Part shown: positions 35,722 through 46,321 of the stretch, piece after piece
Layout of the letters: the number at the start of each line of letters is the position of its first letter
Position numbering within the stretch: the first letter of the stretch is position 1
Source of the DNA: Carboxylicivirga mesophila
GTDB taxonomy: Bacteria > Bacteroidota > Bacteroidia > Bacteroidales > Marinilabiliaceae
DNA: 64,000 nt
Reading direction: 5' to 3'
Assembly (NCBI RefSeq): GCF_018271975.1
Contig: NZ_JAGUCN010000001.1
Coordinates: 434,001-498,000, forward strand
Notes under the pieces: model-generated
What the model was told of the DNA's origin: nothing
The model's input: only the letters and a program-made list of their open reading frames with translations
Database searches by the model: none
Made by a program: the position numbers and the translations under genes

Positions 35722-38523
35722 CTAAAAGCTGTGTAAATAGTGATTTAGGCCTTGTTCGCGACTTAGTCCCAACTTCTTTTTCAGTCGGTACTTTTTAAGG
35801 TCTACACTGCGGGTTGTAATCTGAAATATTGGAGCCAACTCTTTTGATGACATATTCACTTTTAGGTAAGCACTTAGCTTTAAGTCCTCATCCGTCAGTA
35901 TAGGGTGTTTTTCCCGGAGCTTTTTAAAAAAGTGATTGTTTGCTTCGGAAAAGGCTGCCTCAAACATCAACCAATCCTTTTGCTCATTAAAATTGCTTTT
36001 TATCATGCGAGTCAGTCTATCAATATGTCTTGAGCTCACATACTTCTCATTTTGCCTTATTTGTTTAAGCTCTTGCTGAATGCTATCTATTATTTCCTTC
36101 TTCTTACTATTTTGCAGCAGTAGGTTCGAGAGCTTGTCATTTTTGAGTGTGACTTCACTTTGCAGTTCTTTTACTTCTTCATCCAGCTGTTTTTGCTTTA
36201 GTTCCATGTTTTGTTCATGCAACTTTTTTCGTTTAGCAATTAGTTGTTTATACGTTTGTTTCCTGATAAAATGACGATAAACAGAAATACTGCTTATATA
36301 TAAACCAATAATTAGTAAGCCATATGCAAAATAAGCGTAGGTTGTTCGATAATATGGTGGAGCTATAATAAAGGTATGTGCGGCATACACCGAACTTCCT
36401 TTTTGTTTCACTTTAAAGGTGTATTGTCCTTCTCGCAGGTCCTGAAATACGACCTCATTACTGCTTGCTAAACGCTGCCAGTTCTGACTATATCCATCCA
36501 GGTAAAACTCATAAATAGCATCTGATTCATAATTCAGTGCTGTAAACGTGAATTTAATCGTGTTGTAAATGTACGGAACCGTCGATTGGAGGGTATCATA
36601 CCGGTTCACTTCTCCGGTTCGGTTGTTGCTGTATTCAATATTGGTGATGAGTGTGGGTTTCTGTTTAGTATTGGCCGTTGTTAAATTTTCGATGTTGGCA
36701 TAGGCAATCCCTTCAGACAGGCAAAAGAAACAGCTATGCTCCCTGATTTTTGTAATGTTCTCGTATTTATAAACCAGCTCATTCTCAATATGGGTTAAGT
36801 TGTAAGGTATTTCAACCAACTCATTCTTTTTAAAATCAAATAATTCCAGTGCTCCTTTCTTTCTTATAAAGCAGTAGTTGCCTACTGCTTCGGAGATGTA
36901 ACTTATTTTGTCAAAAGCTTTATGTGTTGGTATGAGTAGTCCTTTCTTAAATTGAAGTGTGGTGTCACTGGCCACCAGGTAGGTTTGATTATCTAAGTCA
37001 AAGGCACGTATCCAGTTAGAACTATTAAAAGCAGTATGCTTGCTGATGTCTTCAATCTGTACTTTCTTACTATTATGGTCAACGGTAATATGATAAGCCT
37101 CTTTTAATGACCCTGTAACTATTAGGGAGCCGTCGTTCTGCTCTACCACATCACGGGTCAGTCCTTCCATATTATTAATGTTAAAATCAAACTGCCATTG
37201 GCCTTGCTGTTTGGTGTAAACTGCTAAACCGTAATAAGATGTTTCATACATTATGCTGCTATCTGATTTACTTTGTAAAAAGCTGTAGCCACCGGCAACA
37301 TCGGCTATTTTCTTTAATCGCTCATTTACCAGCTGAAATGTGCCATTGTTGTGACCAACTAATAACTCATTGTCGATGATGTCCAGATTCCAGGCTTGTC
37401 CCTCTGAGTTTCTGACTATTTCAATATCAAAAATATTTGTATGAAGGGTATCTGGTTTAGCTACATACACGCCTTTGTTAGTGGCTATATAGTAGTTGCC
37501 GTTATATGCAAGGGCGTCATAAAAAGTGCCTAAGGGATTGTTTTTATAGTTAAGGAATAGAAAAGGACTCTTTAAATCAATAAACGCTGCGCCATTGTCG
37601 CTTGCTATCCACAGTTGACCATCACTCTGGTGATGTAGTCCATGAATTCGGTTGCTGTTCAGGCCATTGCTTTTATCAAAAATGTACTTAATTTCGCCCT
37701 CTAAATTTCCTATAATAACCCCACCGTTCATGCTTGCAAAGGCATAGTATCCGTCATATAGGTATATGGCCTTATTAAGCTGGTATTTAATTAAAAAATC
37801 ATTGAGTACCGATGGAAGGGGAGTTAATTGCCCGTCTTTTAGTTCAAAAAGGCCATTGTTAAGGGTACCCAGCAAATAAGTATTATGAGCTGTTTCGCTA
37901 ATGAACTTTATCATGAGCTTATTAAGAACAGGACTGGCTAATATAGTTCGTTCTTTAGCGTTGGGCTTAAGAGCTATCAGATTACCATAACTGTGCTGAT
38001 AAAAAATCTCGTTATCAATGGGGTAGGCAAAGGAAGTATTGCCTTCTTCGATGCGTTCAATGCCTATATGACCATGCTCATTAACGTGATACATCCTATT
38101 AAATGCCTGGAATATGATGTATTTATCCGATGTGAATATTTTCCAAATGTCGCTATAAATAGTTGCCAGGGCATGATAGCCGGTATTCAGGTCGTTTTCT
38201 AAGAAAAAGCCCATTATACCATTCCCTCCAACATAAATGGTGTCACCACTGCAGTAAACAGTTCTTAAAATATTGGGTGTTTTAAATAGCTTCCAGTTTT
38301 CACCATCAAAGCGCAACAGACCCATTGAATTAGCAAAATAAACGGCACCACTTTTCGAACTGCAAACACTCCAGTTCTGGTTCTCGGCGCCATAATCATG
38401 CTTTGTAAAACTAGATATCCTGGGGGTTATAATCAATCTTTGCGAAAAAGGTTTGGTAATATCTGTCGCAAGGGTATTAATTGAGTATACTAAATGCAGA
38501 AATATGATGGCAAATCTAGTCAT
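35722..38523 (-). CDS. Membrane-bound triple-tyrosine propeller regulator with LuxR-like HTH (PUL regulator)
   Basis: One-component regulator of 933 residues: signal sequence, an extracytoplasmic two-propeller sensor (about 40-650) with repeated WxxDNGAAF-type blades, a Y_Y_Y domain (about 655-745, ending FKVKQKGSSVYAAHTFIIAPPYY), one transmembrane helix (about 748-770), a coiled coil, and a C-terminal LuxR/GerE-like HTH (residues 870-933, LKLSAYLKVNMSSKELAPIFQITTRSVDLKKYRLKKKL). No kinase or receiver is present. It is transcribed divergently from the SusC/D locus and is the obvious candidate for its regulator. Confidence 0.88.
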   Translation of the reverse strand: MTRFAIIFLHLVYSINTLATDITKPFSQRLIITPRISSFTKHDYGAENQNWSVCSSKSGAVYFANSMGLLRFDGENWKLFKTPNILRTVYCSGDTIYVGGNGIMGFFLENDLNTGYHALATIYSDIWKIFTSDKYIIFQAFNRMYHVNEHGHIGIERIEEGNTSFAYPIDNEIFYQHSYGNLIALKPNAKERTILASPVLNKLMIKFISETAHNTYLLGTLNNGLFELKDGQLTPLPSVLNDFLIKYQLNKAIYLYDGYYAFASMNGGVIIGNLEGEIKYIFDKSNGLNSNRIHGLHHQSDGQLWIASDNGAAFIDLKSPFLFLNYKNNPLGTFYDALAYNGNYYIATNKGVYVAKPDTLHTNIFDIEIVRNSEGQAWNLDIIDNELLVGHNNGTFQLVNERLKKIADVAGGYSFLQSKSDSSIMYETSYYGLAVYTKQQGQWQFDFNINNMEGLTRDVVEQNDGSLIVTGSLKEAYHITVDHNSKKVQIEDISKHTAFNSSNWIRAFDLDNQTYLVASDTTLQFKKGLLIPTHKAFDKISYISEAVGNYCFIRKKGALELFDFKKNELVEIPYNLTHIENELVYKYENITKIREHSCFFCLSEGIAYANIENLTTANTKQKPTLITNIEYSNNRTGEVNRYDTLQSTVPYIYNTIKFTFTALNYESDAIYEFYLDGYSQNWQRLASSNEVVFQDLREGQYTFKVKQKGSSVYAAHTFIIAPPYYRTTYAYFAYGLLIIGLYISSISVYRHFIRKQTYKQLIAKRKKLHEQNMELKQKQLDEEVKELQSEVTLKNDKLSNLLLQNSKKKEIIDSIQQELKQIRQNEKYVSSRHIDRLTRMIKSNFNEQKDWLMFEAAFSEANNHFFKKLREKHPILTDEDLKLSAYLKVNMSSKELAPIFQITTRSVDLKKYRLKKKLGLSREQGLNHYLHSF

Positions 38524-38812
38524 TAAGTTGATGTTAAATGTGGCTAAATGGCCACTTAATTAATCGTATCAATATTATTCAAATTTTAGATTATACACAA
38601 TTTTGTGATGCATTCAATGATGTATTTGCTCCTATCAATTCAATCTCTGTAAGTTTTTTCAACAAAGATGATGGTGTGTCGAAGTATAAGTAATACAATG
38701 AGATACGTTAATTAGTCGGTGGGTGATGTATATATGATGTATATATAAATCAGGCATATTGTACCCATTTCGAAATATTTGTGAAGCTAAAAACTTATTT
38801 AACTCCAGGCAG
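38524..38812. promoter_or_regulatory. Divergent control region of the polysaccharide utilisation locus
   Basis: A 289-bp gap between the regulator and the PUL genes. It contains a perfect 11-bp tandem repeat GATGTATATAT (38725-38735 and 38736-38746), with related GATGCAT and GATGTAT words near 38607 and 38618. The repeat length equals one helical turn, fitting an operator. No exact -33/-7 promoter was found. Confidence 0.45.
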
Positions 38813-39358
38813 ATGAAAAATGCTTTATTGTTGCTTCTGGTCTCACTCATTGGGCAAGGTATTAGTAATGCCCAATTACAAAAAACATCCTTCAACGAAG
38901 GATGGAATTTTAGTTTATCAGGTAGCAATAATAAGACAGATCAGGTGGCACTGTCTCATCATTGGAATAAGGACGTCCATACAAGGCATGAATACTTCAG
39001 AGGTGGAGCAATATATCAGAAGGTGTTCTACATGAATTCGGATGGTGAAAGGCTTGAGAACTTCTTCTTTTTTGAAAGCGTCGTCTCAAGGGCAACTGTT
39101 ACTCTAATTGGCAAAACACTGCACACGCACAATGATAGTTATACAGGATTTAATATTGACCTATCAGTAGCCTTGCTGTGTAATTTGATTAATAAAACAA
39201 AGGTAATAGTTGACAACAGGAATACAGGTATTCCACCATTATTGGATAATTTAATGTATTGCTCAGGTTTTGAGATTAGTACCAACTTTATTTCTTTTCC
39301 TTTTGCCGATTTGCAATATGCCGGCAAGGAGTTGATTTTGTCAATGGATAAACAGTAA
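38813..39358 (+). pseudogene. Truncated GH2 glycosidase (sugar-binding domain only)
   Basis: A 181-residue product from ATG 38813: signal peptide (MKNALLLLLVSLIGQGISNAQ) followed by the N-terminal sugar-binding domain of GH2 beta-galactosidase-like enzymes: TSFNEGWNFSLSG, ALSHHWNKD, YFRGGAIYQKVF, FFFFESVVSRATVTLIG, NRNTGIPPLLDNLMYCSGFEIS. The (alpha/beta)8 catalytic domain, normally another 600 residues or more, is absent: the frame stops at 39358, and susC starts 23 bases later with no GH2 sequence left. Most likely a deletion remnant, although expression as a small secreted lectin-like protein cannot be excluded. It is the first reading frame of the PUL transcript. Confidence 0.65.
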
Positions 39359-39381
39359 TAACTAAATAAATTTCAATTATT

Positions 39382-42300
39382 ATGATTAAACGATTGTTAA
39401 TAGCATTTTGGATGATTGGCCATATAGCCTTAGCCCAAGATGCCAAAACAGTAACAGGCGTGATTCGCGATGATGCAGGTTTTGAACTGCCTGGTGCCAG
39501 TGTGCTTGTGAAAGGAACACTAAAAGGTACAGCCACCAATTTTGAAGGCCAGTTTGTGCTGGAAGATGTGTTGTCTACCGACATCCTGGTCATCTCATAC
39601 ATTGGTATGCAAAGCCAGGAGGTAAAGGTTGGAGATAAAGATTATTTCGAATTTACCCTGGCCCCGGATGCCAGTGATTTGGAAGAAGTAGTGGTGATTG
39701 GTTATGGTACCAGTAAATCAAAAGATTTGACTTCGCCAATTGCAACCATTTCGGCCGAAGAGATTACCTCAATGAGTGCATCTTCAGCCATGGGTGCAGT
39801 GCAGGGGAAGGTAGCCGGTGTAACCATTGTTAATTCAGGAGTGCCGGGAGAAGGACCACAGGTAAGCATACGCGGTGTTGGGTCAATTCAAAACTCCAAT
39901 CCGTTGTATGTGGTCGATGGCATGTTCTTAGATGATATTAACTTTTTAAGTCCGAACGATATTGAAACAATGTCGGTGTTAAAAGATGCATCGGCAGCTG
40001 CTATCTATGGTGTTCGTGCTGCCAATGGGGTGGTGCTTATCACCACCAAAAGCGGTTCTAAAAATCGTGAGATGCAGGTAAGCTATGATGGCTACTATGG
40101 AGTGCAATTGGTTACACAGCGCCTGGATATGGCCAACTCTGAGCAGTATGCCACTTTAATGCGTGCGGCCGGTAACGAACAATATGTTGATGCGGCTATC
40201 GCACGATGGGGTGGGACCAATGGTATCCCTGCTGTTTCGACCGATTGGTACGATGAACTGATACGAAGCTCTGCGCCTATTCAAAATCACAACCTTTCAT
40301 TGAATGGTGGAAATGAGAAGTCGGCCTACTCTTTTAGCTTAGGTTACTTTGGCCAGGATGGTATTATGAATTCAACAGGGTATTACGATCGATTTAATCT
40401 TCGTGGTAAAGTAGATTACGATGTGTCATCAAAGTTAAAAGTCGGATTTAGCACCATCTTAACCAAGGAAAAGCGCATGACTGATGATGAGTCAGCTTGG
40501 TTTCAGGCCTATGTCAATAATCCAATGTATGCGGTTTATGATGATAACTTAGCCGATGGTGAATCATTTCCTAAGCCATATGGTAACCCTCATAACCTGG
40601 GTTACGACACGTATTACACCAATCCTGTAGCACGTGCCTACTATCATAGCGACAATCAGTCAGATATTACGCGTTTTATGCCTAATATTTATGCTGAGCT
40701 ACGTCCTTTTGATAGCCAGGATATTGTATTTCGTTCGGCTATGAATATGGATTTTCGTTATGGAGCTGCCTCCGCATATATTCCAGATTATAAAGTGGGC
40801 AATACTCAGCAGGTATTGAATTCACTAAGTAAAACAACCAACTGGAATTACGATTATGTGTGGGATAACACTGTAACATGGCGCAAGAGCTGGGGAAGCC
40901 ATAATCTGACATCAATGGGTGGATTATCGGTACGTGAAGAAAATTATCGTTGGTTAAATGGCACAGCTCAAGGAGTCACTAACAAAGACTACTTAAATTC
41001 GGGTATTGCTGATACAAGAACATCTGACGATGGAGGTACGCGTTTTAGAGGCATGTCAGTTTTTACACGTTTCTCATACGATTATCAACACAAATACCTG
41101 CTGTCACTTACAATGCGTGCTGATGGCTCATCAAAATATCAGCAAAAGTGGGGTTACTTTCCTTCATTAGGAGCTGGTTGGGTTGTTTCGCAGGAAGATT
41201 TTGCATCTGGTTTGACAAGTGCTAAGATTGATCACTTAAAAGTACGTGCATCGTGGGGATTGTTAGGTAACGACCGCGTACCAGCTAATAGTGCTTTTGG
41301 TTCAATTGCCGGTGGCGATTTAGGTAGCTCTGGTATTTTCGGAGGTTCCTTAGTGCCGGGGATGATTAACAACCGCATCTTCACCGATTTGGAATGGGAG
41401 CTAGTGGATGAGAAGAACATTGGTATTGAGACCAAAATGTTTGACTACCGACTAAATGTTGAGGCAGATTACTATAATCGCGAAACACGCAATATGGTAA
41501 TTTTAACCACTTTGCCAATGGGTAATGGTAATCTGTTGCAAAATGCCGGTTCGGTTCGAAACTCTGGTGTTGAGGTGATGGTAAACTGGTCTGATAAGAT
41601 TGGGAAGGATTTTCACTATTCAATTGGCGGTAATATCACCACCATTAAAAACAGGGTAACCGACCTGTCAGGCGAACCTTACCTGCAAACCGGATCTGCT
41701 GAATTTCCTCAGCGTTCATATGTAGGTGGTGCTCTGTACTCTTTCTATGGATGGAAAACTGATGGCGTGTATCAGACCCAGGCTGAAATTGATGCTGATC
41801 CAATCGCACGTGCCAATGGCTTGAAGCCTGGTGATTTCAGATACGTTGACACCAATGGTGATGGAGTGATCGATGATAACGACCGTGTTTTGTTAGGTGA
41901 TCCAAATCCTGATTTTACCTATGGTATCAACATGGCTGTAGGGTATAAAGGCTTTACACTGGCAGCTACTTTCCAGGGCGTACAAGGTGTAACTATCTTT
42001 AACCGCCGCAGAGCCGATATTAATAAGCACGGTGCCAATAATGTTGATGCTAATCTGGCTAACAGTGTTTGGACAGGTCCTGGCTCAACTAACAGTACCC
42101 CTTCGGCCGAAGGTTTATATAATCCTTGGAATACAGGTCGTTTAAATGATTTCTTCCTGGAGGATGGTTCCTATTTCCGTATTCAGAATGTACGTTTATC
42201 GTATGATATTCCAAAATCAGTGATGAATAAATTCGGATTAGGAGCTTCGCAGGTGTACCTGAATGCCGACAGACCTTACACTTTCTTTTCATCAAACGGT

Positions 42301-42387
42301 TTTACACCTGAAGTACCAGGAGGTATTGATGAATCAGTTTACCCTATTCCTGCCATCTTTTCATTAGGGTTACGTCTTAATTTTTAA
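39382..42387 (+). CDS. susC: SusC/RagA-family TonB-dependent outer-membrane transporter
   Basis: Outer-membrane glycan transporter, 1001 residues: signal peptide to about 19 (IALAQ), carboxypeptidase-regulatory-like domain (TVTGVIRDDAGFELPGASVLVKGT...), TonB box region around EEVVVIGYGTSKSKDLT, plug (about 115-225; VSIRGVGSIQNSNPLYVVDGM, SAAAIYGVRAANGVVLITTKSG), and a barrel ending AIFSLGLRLNF. No secretin/STN signalling domain precedes the plug, so it is a transporter rather than an anti-sigma-linked sensor. Its stop overlaps the possible susD start by one base. Confidence 0.96.
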   Translation: MIKRLLIAFWMIGHIALAQDAKTVTGVIRDDAGFELPGASVLVKGTLKGTATNFEGQFVLEDVLSTDILVISYIGMQSQEVKVGDKDYFEFTLAPDASDLEEVVVIGYGTSKSKDLTSPIATISAEEITSMSASSAMGAVQGKVAGVTIVNSGVPGEGPQVSIRGVGSIQNSNPLYVVDGMFLDDINFLSPNDIETMSVLKDASAAAIYGVRAANGVVLITTKSGSKNREMQVSYDGYYGVQLVTQRLDMANSEQYATLMRAAGNEQYVDAAIARWGGTNGIPAVSTDWYDELIRSSAPIQNHNLSLNGGNEKSAYSFSLGYFGQDGIMNSTGYYDRFNLRGKVDYDVSSKLKVGFSTILTKEKRMTDDESAWFQAYVNNPMYAVYDDNLADGESFPKPYGNPHNLGYDTYYTNPVARAYYHSDNQSDITRFMPNIYAELRPFDSQDIVFRSAMNMDFRYGAASAYIPDYKVGNTQQVLNSLSKTTNWNYDYVWDNTVTWRKSWGSHNLTSMGGLSVREENYRWLNGTAQGVTNKDYLNSGIADTRTSDDGGTRFRGMSVFTRFSYDYQHKYLLSLTMRADGSSKYQQKWGYFPSLGAGWVVSQEDFASGLTSAKIDHLKVRASWGLLGNDRVPANSAFGSIAGGDLGSSGIFGGSLVPGMINNRIFTDLEWELVDEKNIGIETKMFDYRLNVEADYYNRETRNMVILTTLPMGNGNLLQNAGSVRNSGVEVMVNWSDKIGKDFHYSIGGNITTIKNRVTDLSGEPYLQTGSAEFPQRSYVGGALYSFYGWKTDGVYQTQAEIDADPIARANGLKPGDFRYVDTNGDGVIDDNDRVLLGDPNPDFTYGINMAVGYKGFTLAATFQGVQGVTIFNRRRADINKHGANNVDANLANSVWTGPGSTNSTPSAEGLYNPWNTGRLNDFFLEDGSYFRIQNVRLSYDIPKSVMNKFGLGASQVYLNADRPYTFFSSNGFTPEVPGGIDESVYPIPAIFSLGLRLNF

Positions 42388-43895
42388 TGAAGCTAAACAT
42401 AGATATTATGAAACCGATAACTAAATATATTGCTCTGTTCATGGGACTCTTTCTATTGAGCTCATGTAACGATTGGCTGGATATTGTCCAGGAAGGTGAA
42501 GTACCAAGCGACGAGATAGATTACACCGATAGTAGCCAGATGTACGGCCCCGTTTCAGGTGTTTATGCCATTACTCGCGAACGATTGGCTCAATGGGAAA
42601 TGTGGCCACTTTTAAACATACGTGGTGACGAAGTAACTAAAGGAGGAGGCTCAGAAAGTGATCAGGGCGAATATTTATACCTCGAAGAGTTTAATTATAA
42701 TCAGGCAAAGGGCTTTTGGGCCTTAAATAATACCTGGGTGGCCTTGTACAAGATTGTGTTTGCAACACACGATAATCAGGAACTGATTGAAAATTTCAGA
42801 GAGCATTTGGTATCTGAAGAACAGTTGGCATTAGCTGACCAGTACGATGCCGAAATTATATTTCATCGTGCATTAGCTTACTACTTTATAAGCAACTTAT
42901 GGGGGAATGCGCCTATTATTAATCCTGATGATATTACTTATGGTATCCCTTATCAACCATATCGTAATAGTGTAGAATCGTTGAGAGCATACATCTATGA
43001 AGAGTTGGATTTCTGTATTGAGCATTTGCCTGAGACGCAAAGCAGCAGGAAAGGCGCAGTTACAAAATATGCAGCTATGGCTTTAAAGGCGAAAGTTGCT
43101 TTGATGGAAAGTGATTATAATATGGTGGCTTCACTGACGGATGAAATCATTGATAAAGCCGGCCTCTACCTGTATGAAGATTACTATAACTTATTTAAAG
43201 TACCAGGTAAACTAGCTTCTGAATCCCTTTATGAACTGCAGTATACAGATTTTGATACAGGTGACGGGCAACAGGTATATGGTGGAGCATGGTTTCAGCA
43301 CCAGGGACCACGAAACAACCCGGCACCAATTAGTGGTTGGGGATTCATGTTACTACGTCCCGAATTTCTTGACTTCATGAAAGACCGTAATGAGGAAGTT
43401 CGCTGGGATGTAGCTGTTTTAGAGTCTGGAGCAACAACACCTGCTGGTGATGAAATTGAAATATTTGAACCAAATTATATGGATATTAAAGCTCACTATA
43501 ATGGGAAAGCCTATTTGCCAAAAGACCAAATGACACCTGGTCGTAACGATTATGGTTCAAACAATAATATCAGAGTCTTGAGATACGCTGATGTTTTACT
43601 GATGAATGCCGAAGCGAGATTGCAAATTGGTGGAGATGTGGCAACGCCATTTAATGAGGTAAGGCGAAGAGCCGGTATGGATCCAATTTCAGGAATCACG
43701 CTTGATGATATCCTTGACGAGCGCCGTGCAGAGCTTTCAGTTGAGTGGGGTAATCGCTTCTTCGACCTGGTGCGAACTGGTAAAGCAGCCAGCGTGTTGG
43801 ATGGTTTTGAAACGGGTAAGCATGAGTACCTGCCAATCCCATTGTTTCAGGAAGATCTGAATCCAAATTTGGCAGGGCCAATTAAGGACGAATAA
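42387..43895 (+). CDS. susD: SusD/RagB-family glycan-binding lipoprotein
   Basis: Surface lipoprotein that caps the SusC barrel and binds oligosaccharide, 502 residues. The ATG at 42387 overlaps the susC stop; a second ATG at 42408 gives the standard leader MKPITKYIALFMGLFLLSSC, whose last residue is the lipidated Cys, and may be the real start. TPR-type SusD features are seen: DWLDI after the Cys, IIFHRALAYYFISNLWGNAPII, and the C-terminal LRYADVLLMNAEARLQIG...VRRRAGMDPI...DERRAELSVEWGNRFFDLVRTG. Confidence 0.95.
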   Translation: MKLNIDIMKPITKYIALFMGLFLLSSCNDWLDIVQEGEVPSDEIDYTDSSQMYGPVSGVYAITRERLAQWEMWPLLNIRGDEVTKGGGSESDQGEYLYLEEFNYNQAKGFWALNNTWVALYKIVFATHDNQELIENFREHLVSEEQLALADQYDAEIIFHRALAYYFISNLWGNAPIINPDDITYGIPYQPYRNSVESLRAYIYEELDFCIEHLPETQSSRKGAVTKYAAMALKAKVALMESDYNMVASLTDEIIDKAGLYLYEDYYNLFKVPGKLASESLYELQYTDFDTGDGQQVYGGAWFQHQGPRNNPAPISGWGFMLLRPEFLDFMKDRNEEVRWDVAVLESGATTPAGDEIEIFEPNYMDIKAHYNGKAYLPKDQMTPGRNDYGSNNNIRVLRYADVLLMNAEARLQIGGDVATPFNEVRRRAGMDPISGITLDDILDERRAELSVEWGNRFFDLVRTGKAASVLDGFETGKHEYLPIPLFQEDLNPNLAGPIKDE

Positions 43896-43985
43896 CCAGA
43901 CAGGATGGGGGGAGTTATCCTTCTCCCAGTTTCCTAAGTTGATACGCAATAAATAAAAATGTTAGCACATTAAAATATAGAGTTA

Positions 43986-46319
43986 ATGGGAAAGGTGAAA
44001 AAAAATATGATGCAATTGGGCGCAATGGCTTTGTTTGTAAGTACATTGGCTGCCTGCTCTGATGCAGGTGGCACCAAGGTGCCCGGTTGGAAAAGCTTCA
44101 GTGGCGACCCCTTAATTGAGGCTAAGGTCGACTCAGTGTTGTCATTGATGACACTGGAAGAAAAAATAGGGCAGATGAATCAATACTCCGCCAATTTTGC
44201 ACCAACTGGTGAGGTGGCAGATAATCAATCGGGCGAATACCTTAAGAGAGGGATGATTGGGAGTACATTCAACGCCTTTGGTGCGGAGAATGTGCAGATG
44301 TTACAGGAGCAAAACCTGAAATACTCACGCCTGAAAATCCCCATGTTGTTTGCTGCCGATGTGATTCATGGTTTGGAAACAACCTTTCCTATTCCTTTGG
44401 CAGAGGCCTGTTCATGGGATTTGGATTTGATGGAGCGAACCGCCAGGGCAGCAGCCGACGAAGCAACGGCATCGGGTGTAGCCTGGAATTTTGCACCTAT
44501 GATTGATATGTCAACTGATCCGCGCTGGGGCCGTGTTATGGAGGGAGCCGGTGAAGATGTGTACCTGGCATCATTGGTAGCCAGGGCGCGTGTTAAAGGT
44601 TTTCAGGGCATTAATGATTATACTGATCTGAATAAAAACAATACGCTGATAGCCACCGCTAAGCACTTTGTGGGCTATGGAGCCGGGCAGGCCGGACGCG
44701 ATTACCATACGGTTGATATCTCGGAGCGTAGTTTGAATGAAACTTTTTTTCCGCCGTTCCAGGCGGCTATCGACGAAGGTGTTGGTTCGTTTATGACCGC
44801 TTTTAATGATCTAAATGGTATTCCTTGTACCGGCAATAAACATTTGTATACCGATATTCTTCGTAACTCATGGGGTTTTAACGGATTGGTAGTGACCGAC
44901 TATACGGCCATATTGGAACTGATTGCCCACGGTTATGCCCAGGATTTAAAGCATGGAGCACAGTTGAGTCTGGATGCTGGCATTGATATGGATATGATCA
45001 GTGAGGCTTTTGTTACGCACCTACACGAACTGGTTGAAGAAGGAAGTGTTTCTGAAAACCAGGTGGATGTCGCTGTGGCGCGCATCCTCGAGATGAAGTT
45101 CTTACTGGGGCTGTTCGACGATCCCTTCCGCTATTGCGATGTGGAGCGCGAAAAGGAAGTGGTAATGAATGAGGAATACATTCAATTGGCTCAGGAGGCA
45201 GCTCAAAATTCAATTGTACTGCTGAAAAATGAGAATAATGTGTTGCCACTTAAGAAAGAAGACAAGAAGCGCGTAGCTCTTATAGGACCTTTTGTTAATG
45301 AGCGTAAGAGTTTAAATGGAGAGTGGGCCATTAAAGGCGATCGCAGTAAATCAGTTACTCTGAAAGAAGGTTTGGATGCCAAATATGCTGATTCGAACGT
45401 GAGATTTACCTACGCCAAAGGAACAGATTTACCTCTTATCGACCGTAAAACCCAAAAGGTATCAACCGTGAATGTGCCGGATAGGAGCGGATTTGCCAAA
45501 GCTGTAAATGTAGCGCGTAACAGCGATGTAATTGTAGTGGCGATGGGCGAAAATTACCATTGGTCGGGCGAGGCGGCATCGCGCACCGATATTACCTTGC
45601 CGGGTAACCAGCGCGAATTATTGAAAGAGCTGAAGAAGACTGGCAAGCCAATTGTTTTGGTGGTATTTAATGGTCGTCCGCTTGATTTATCATGGGAGGC
45701 TGAAAATGTAGATGCCATTGTGGAGGCCTGGTATCCTGGTTTAATGGCCGGCCATGCGGTGGCTGATGTTTTATCGGGCGATTATAACCCATCTGCCAAG
45801 CTGGTGATGACATTCCCTCGCAATGTTGGACAGATACCCATCCATTACAATGTGAAAAACACAGGGCGTCCGTTTGACGATGCACATCCTGCCGATTACC
45901 GCTCGTCTTACATCGACGTTGCCAATTCACCATTGTATCCGTTTGGTCACGGATTATCCTATACAACTTTCGAATACAGCAACCTGAAGTTGGATAACAA
46001 GACCTTCTCTAAAGGTGGTGCCATTAAGGCAACAATCGACATTAGCAACACCGGTAACTACGACGGTGAAGAAATAGTACAGCTATATATTCAGGATATT
46101 ACAGCATCGGTAACACGACCTGTGAAAGAGCTGAAAGGTTTTGAAAAAATAGCGCTTAAAAAGGGTGAATCAACAACCGTGGAGTTTACAATTGATGAAA
46201 AAACTATTGAGTTCTTAGGGGTTGATATGCAGCCAATAGCTGAAGCTGGTGATTTTAATCTATGGATTGCCACCAGCTCCGATGATGAAAGTAACCATAC
46301 AAGGTTCACCTATAACTAA
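43986..46319 (+). CDS. GH3 beta-glycosidase, lipoprotein (BglX-like)
   Basis: Secreted exo-acting beta-glycosidase (glucosidase or xylosidase), 777 residues. Lipobox LAAC near residue 24. N-terminal TIM-barrel with the KHFVGYG motif and the nucleophile Asp305 in GLVVTDYTAI, followed by the alpha/beta sandwich (ENVDAIVEAWYPGLMAGHAVADVLSGDYNPSAKL) and the C-terminal fibronectin-like domain (LYPFGHGLSYTTFEYSNL...). The usual family nucleophile context SDW is TDY here, a slight variation. Placed right after susD. Confidence 0.95.
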   Translation: MGKVKKNMMQLGAMALFVSTLAACSDAGGTKVPGWKSFSGDPLIEAKVDSVLSLMTLEEKIGQMNQYSANFAPTGEVADNQSGEYLKRGMIGSTFNAFGAENVQMLQEQNLKYSRLKIPMLFAADVIHGLETTFPIPLAEACSWDLDLMERTARAAADEATASGVAWNFAPMIDMSTDPRWGRVMEGAGEDVYLASLVARARVKGFQGINDYTDLNKNNTLIATAKHFVGYGAGQAGRDYHTVDISERSLNETFFPPFQAAIDEGVGSFMTAFNDLNGIPCTGNKHLYTDILRNSWGFNGLVVTDYTAILELIAHGYAQDLKHGAQLSLDAGIDMDMISEAFVTHLHELVEEGSVSENQVDVAVARILEMKFLLGLFDDPFRYCDVEREKEVVMNEEYIQLAQEAAQNSIVLLKNENNVLPLKKEDKKRVALIGPFVNERKSLNGEWAIKGDRSKSVTLKEGLDAKYADSNVRFTYAKGTDLPLIDRKTQKVSTVNVPDRSGFAKAVNVARNSDVIVVAMGENYHWSGEAASRTDITLPGNQRELLKELKKTGKPIVLVVFNGRPLDLSWEAENVDAIVEAWYPGLMAGHAVADVLSGDYNPSAKLVMTFPRNVGQIPIHYNVKNTGRPFDDAHPADYRSSYIDVANSPLYPFGHGLSYTTFEYSNLKLDNKTFSKGGAIKATIDISNTGNYDGEEIVQLYIQDITASVTRPVKELKGFEKIALKKGESTTVEFTIDEKTIEFLGVDMQPIAEAGDFNLWIATSSDDESNHTRFTYN

Positions 46320-46321
46320 TC

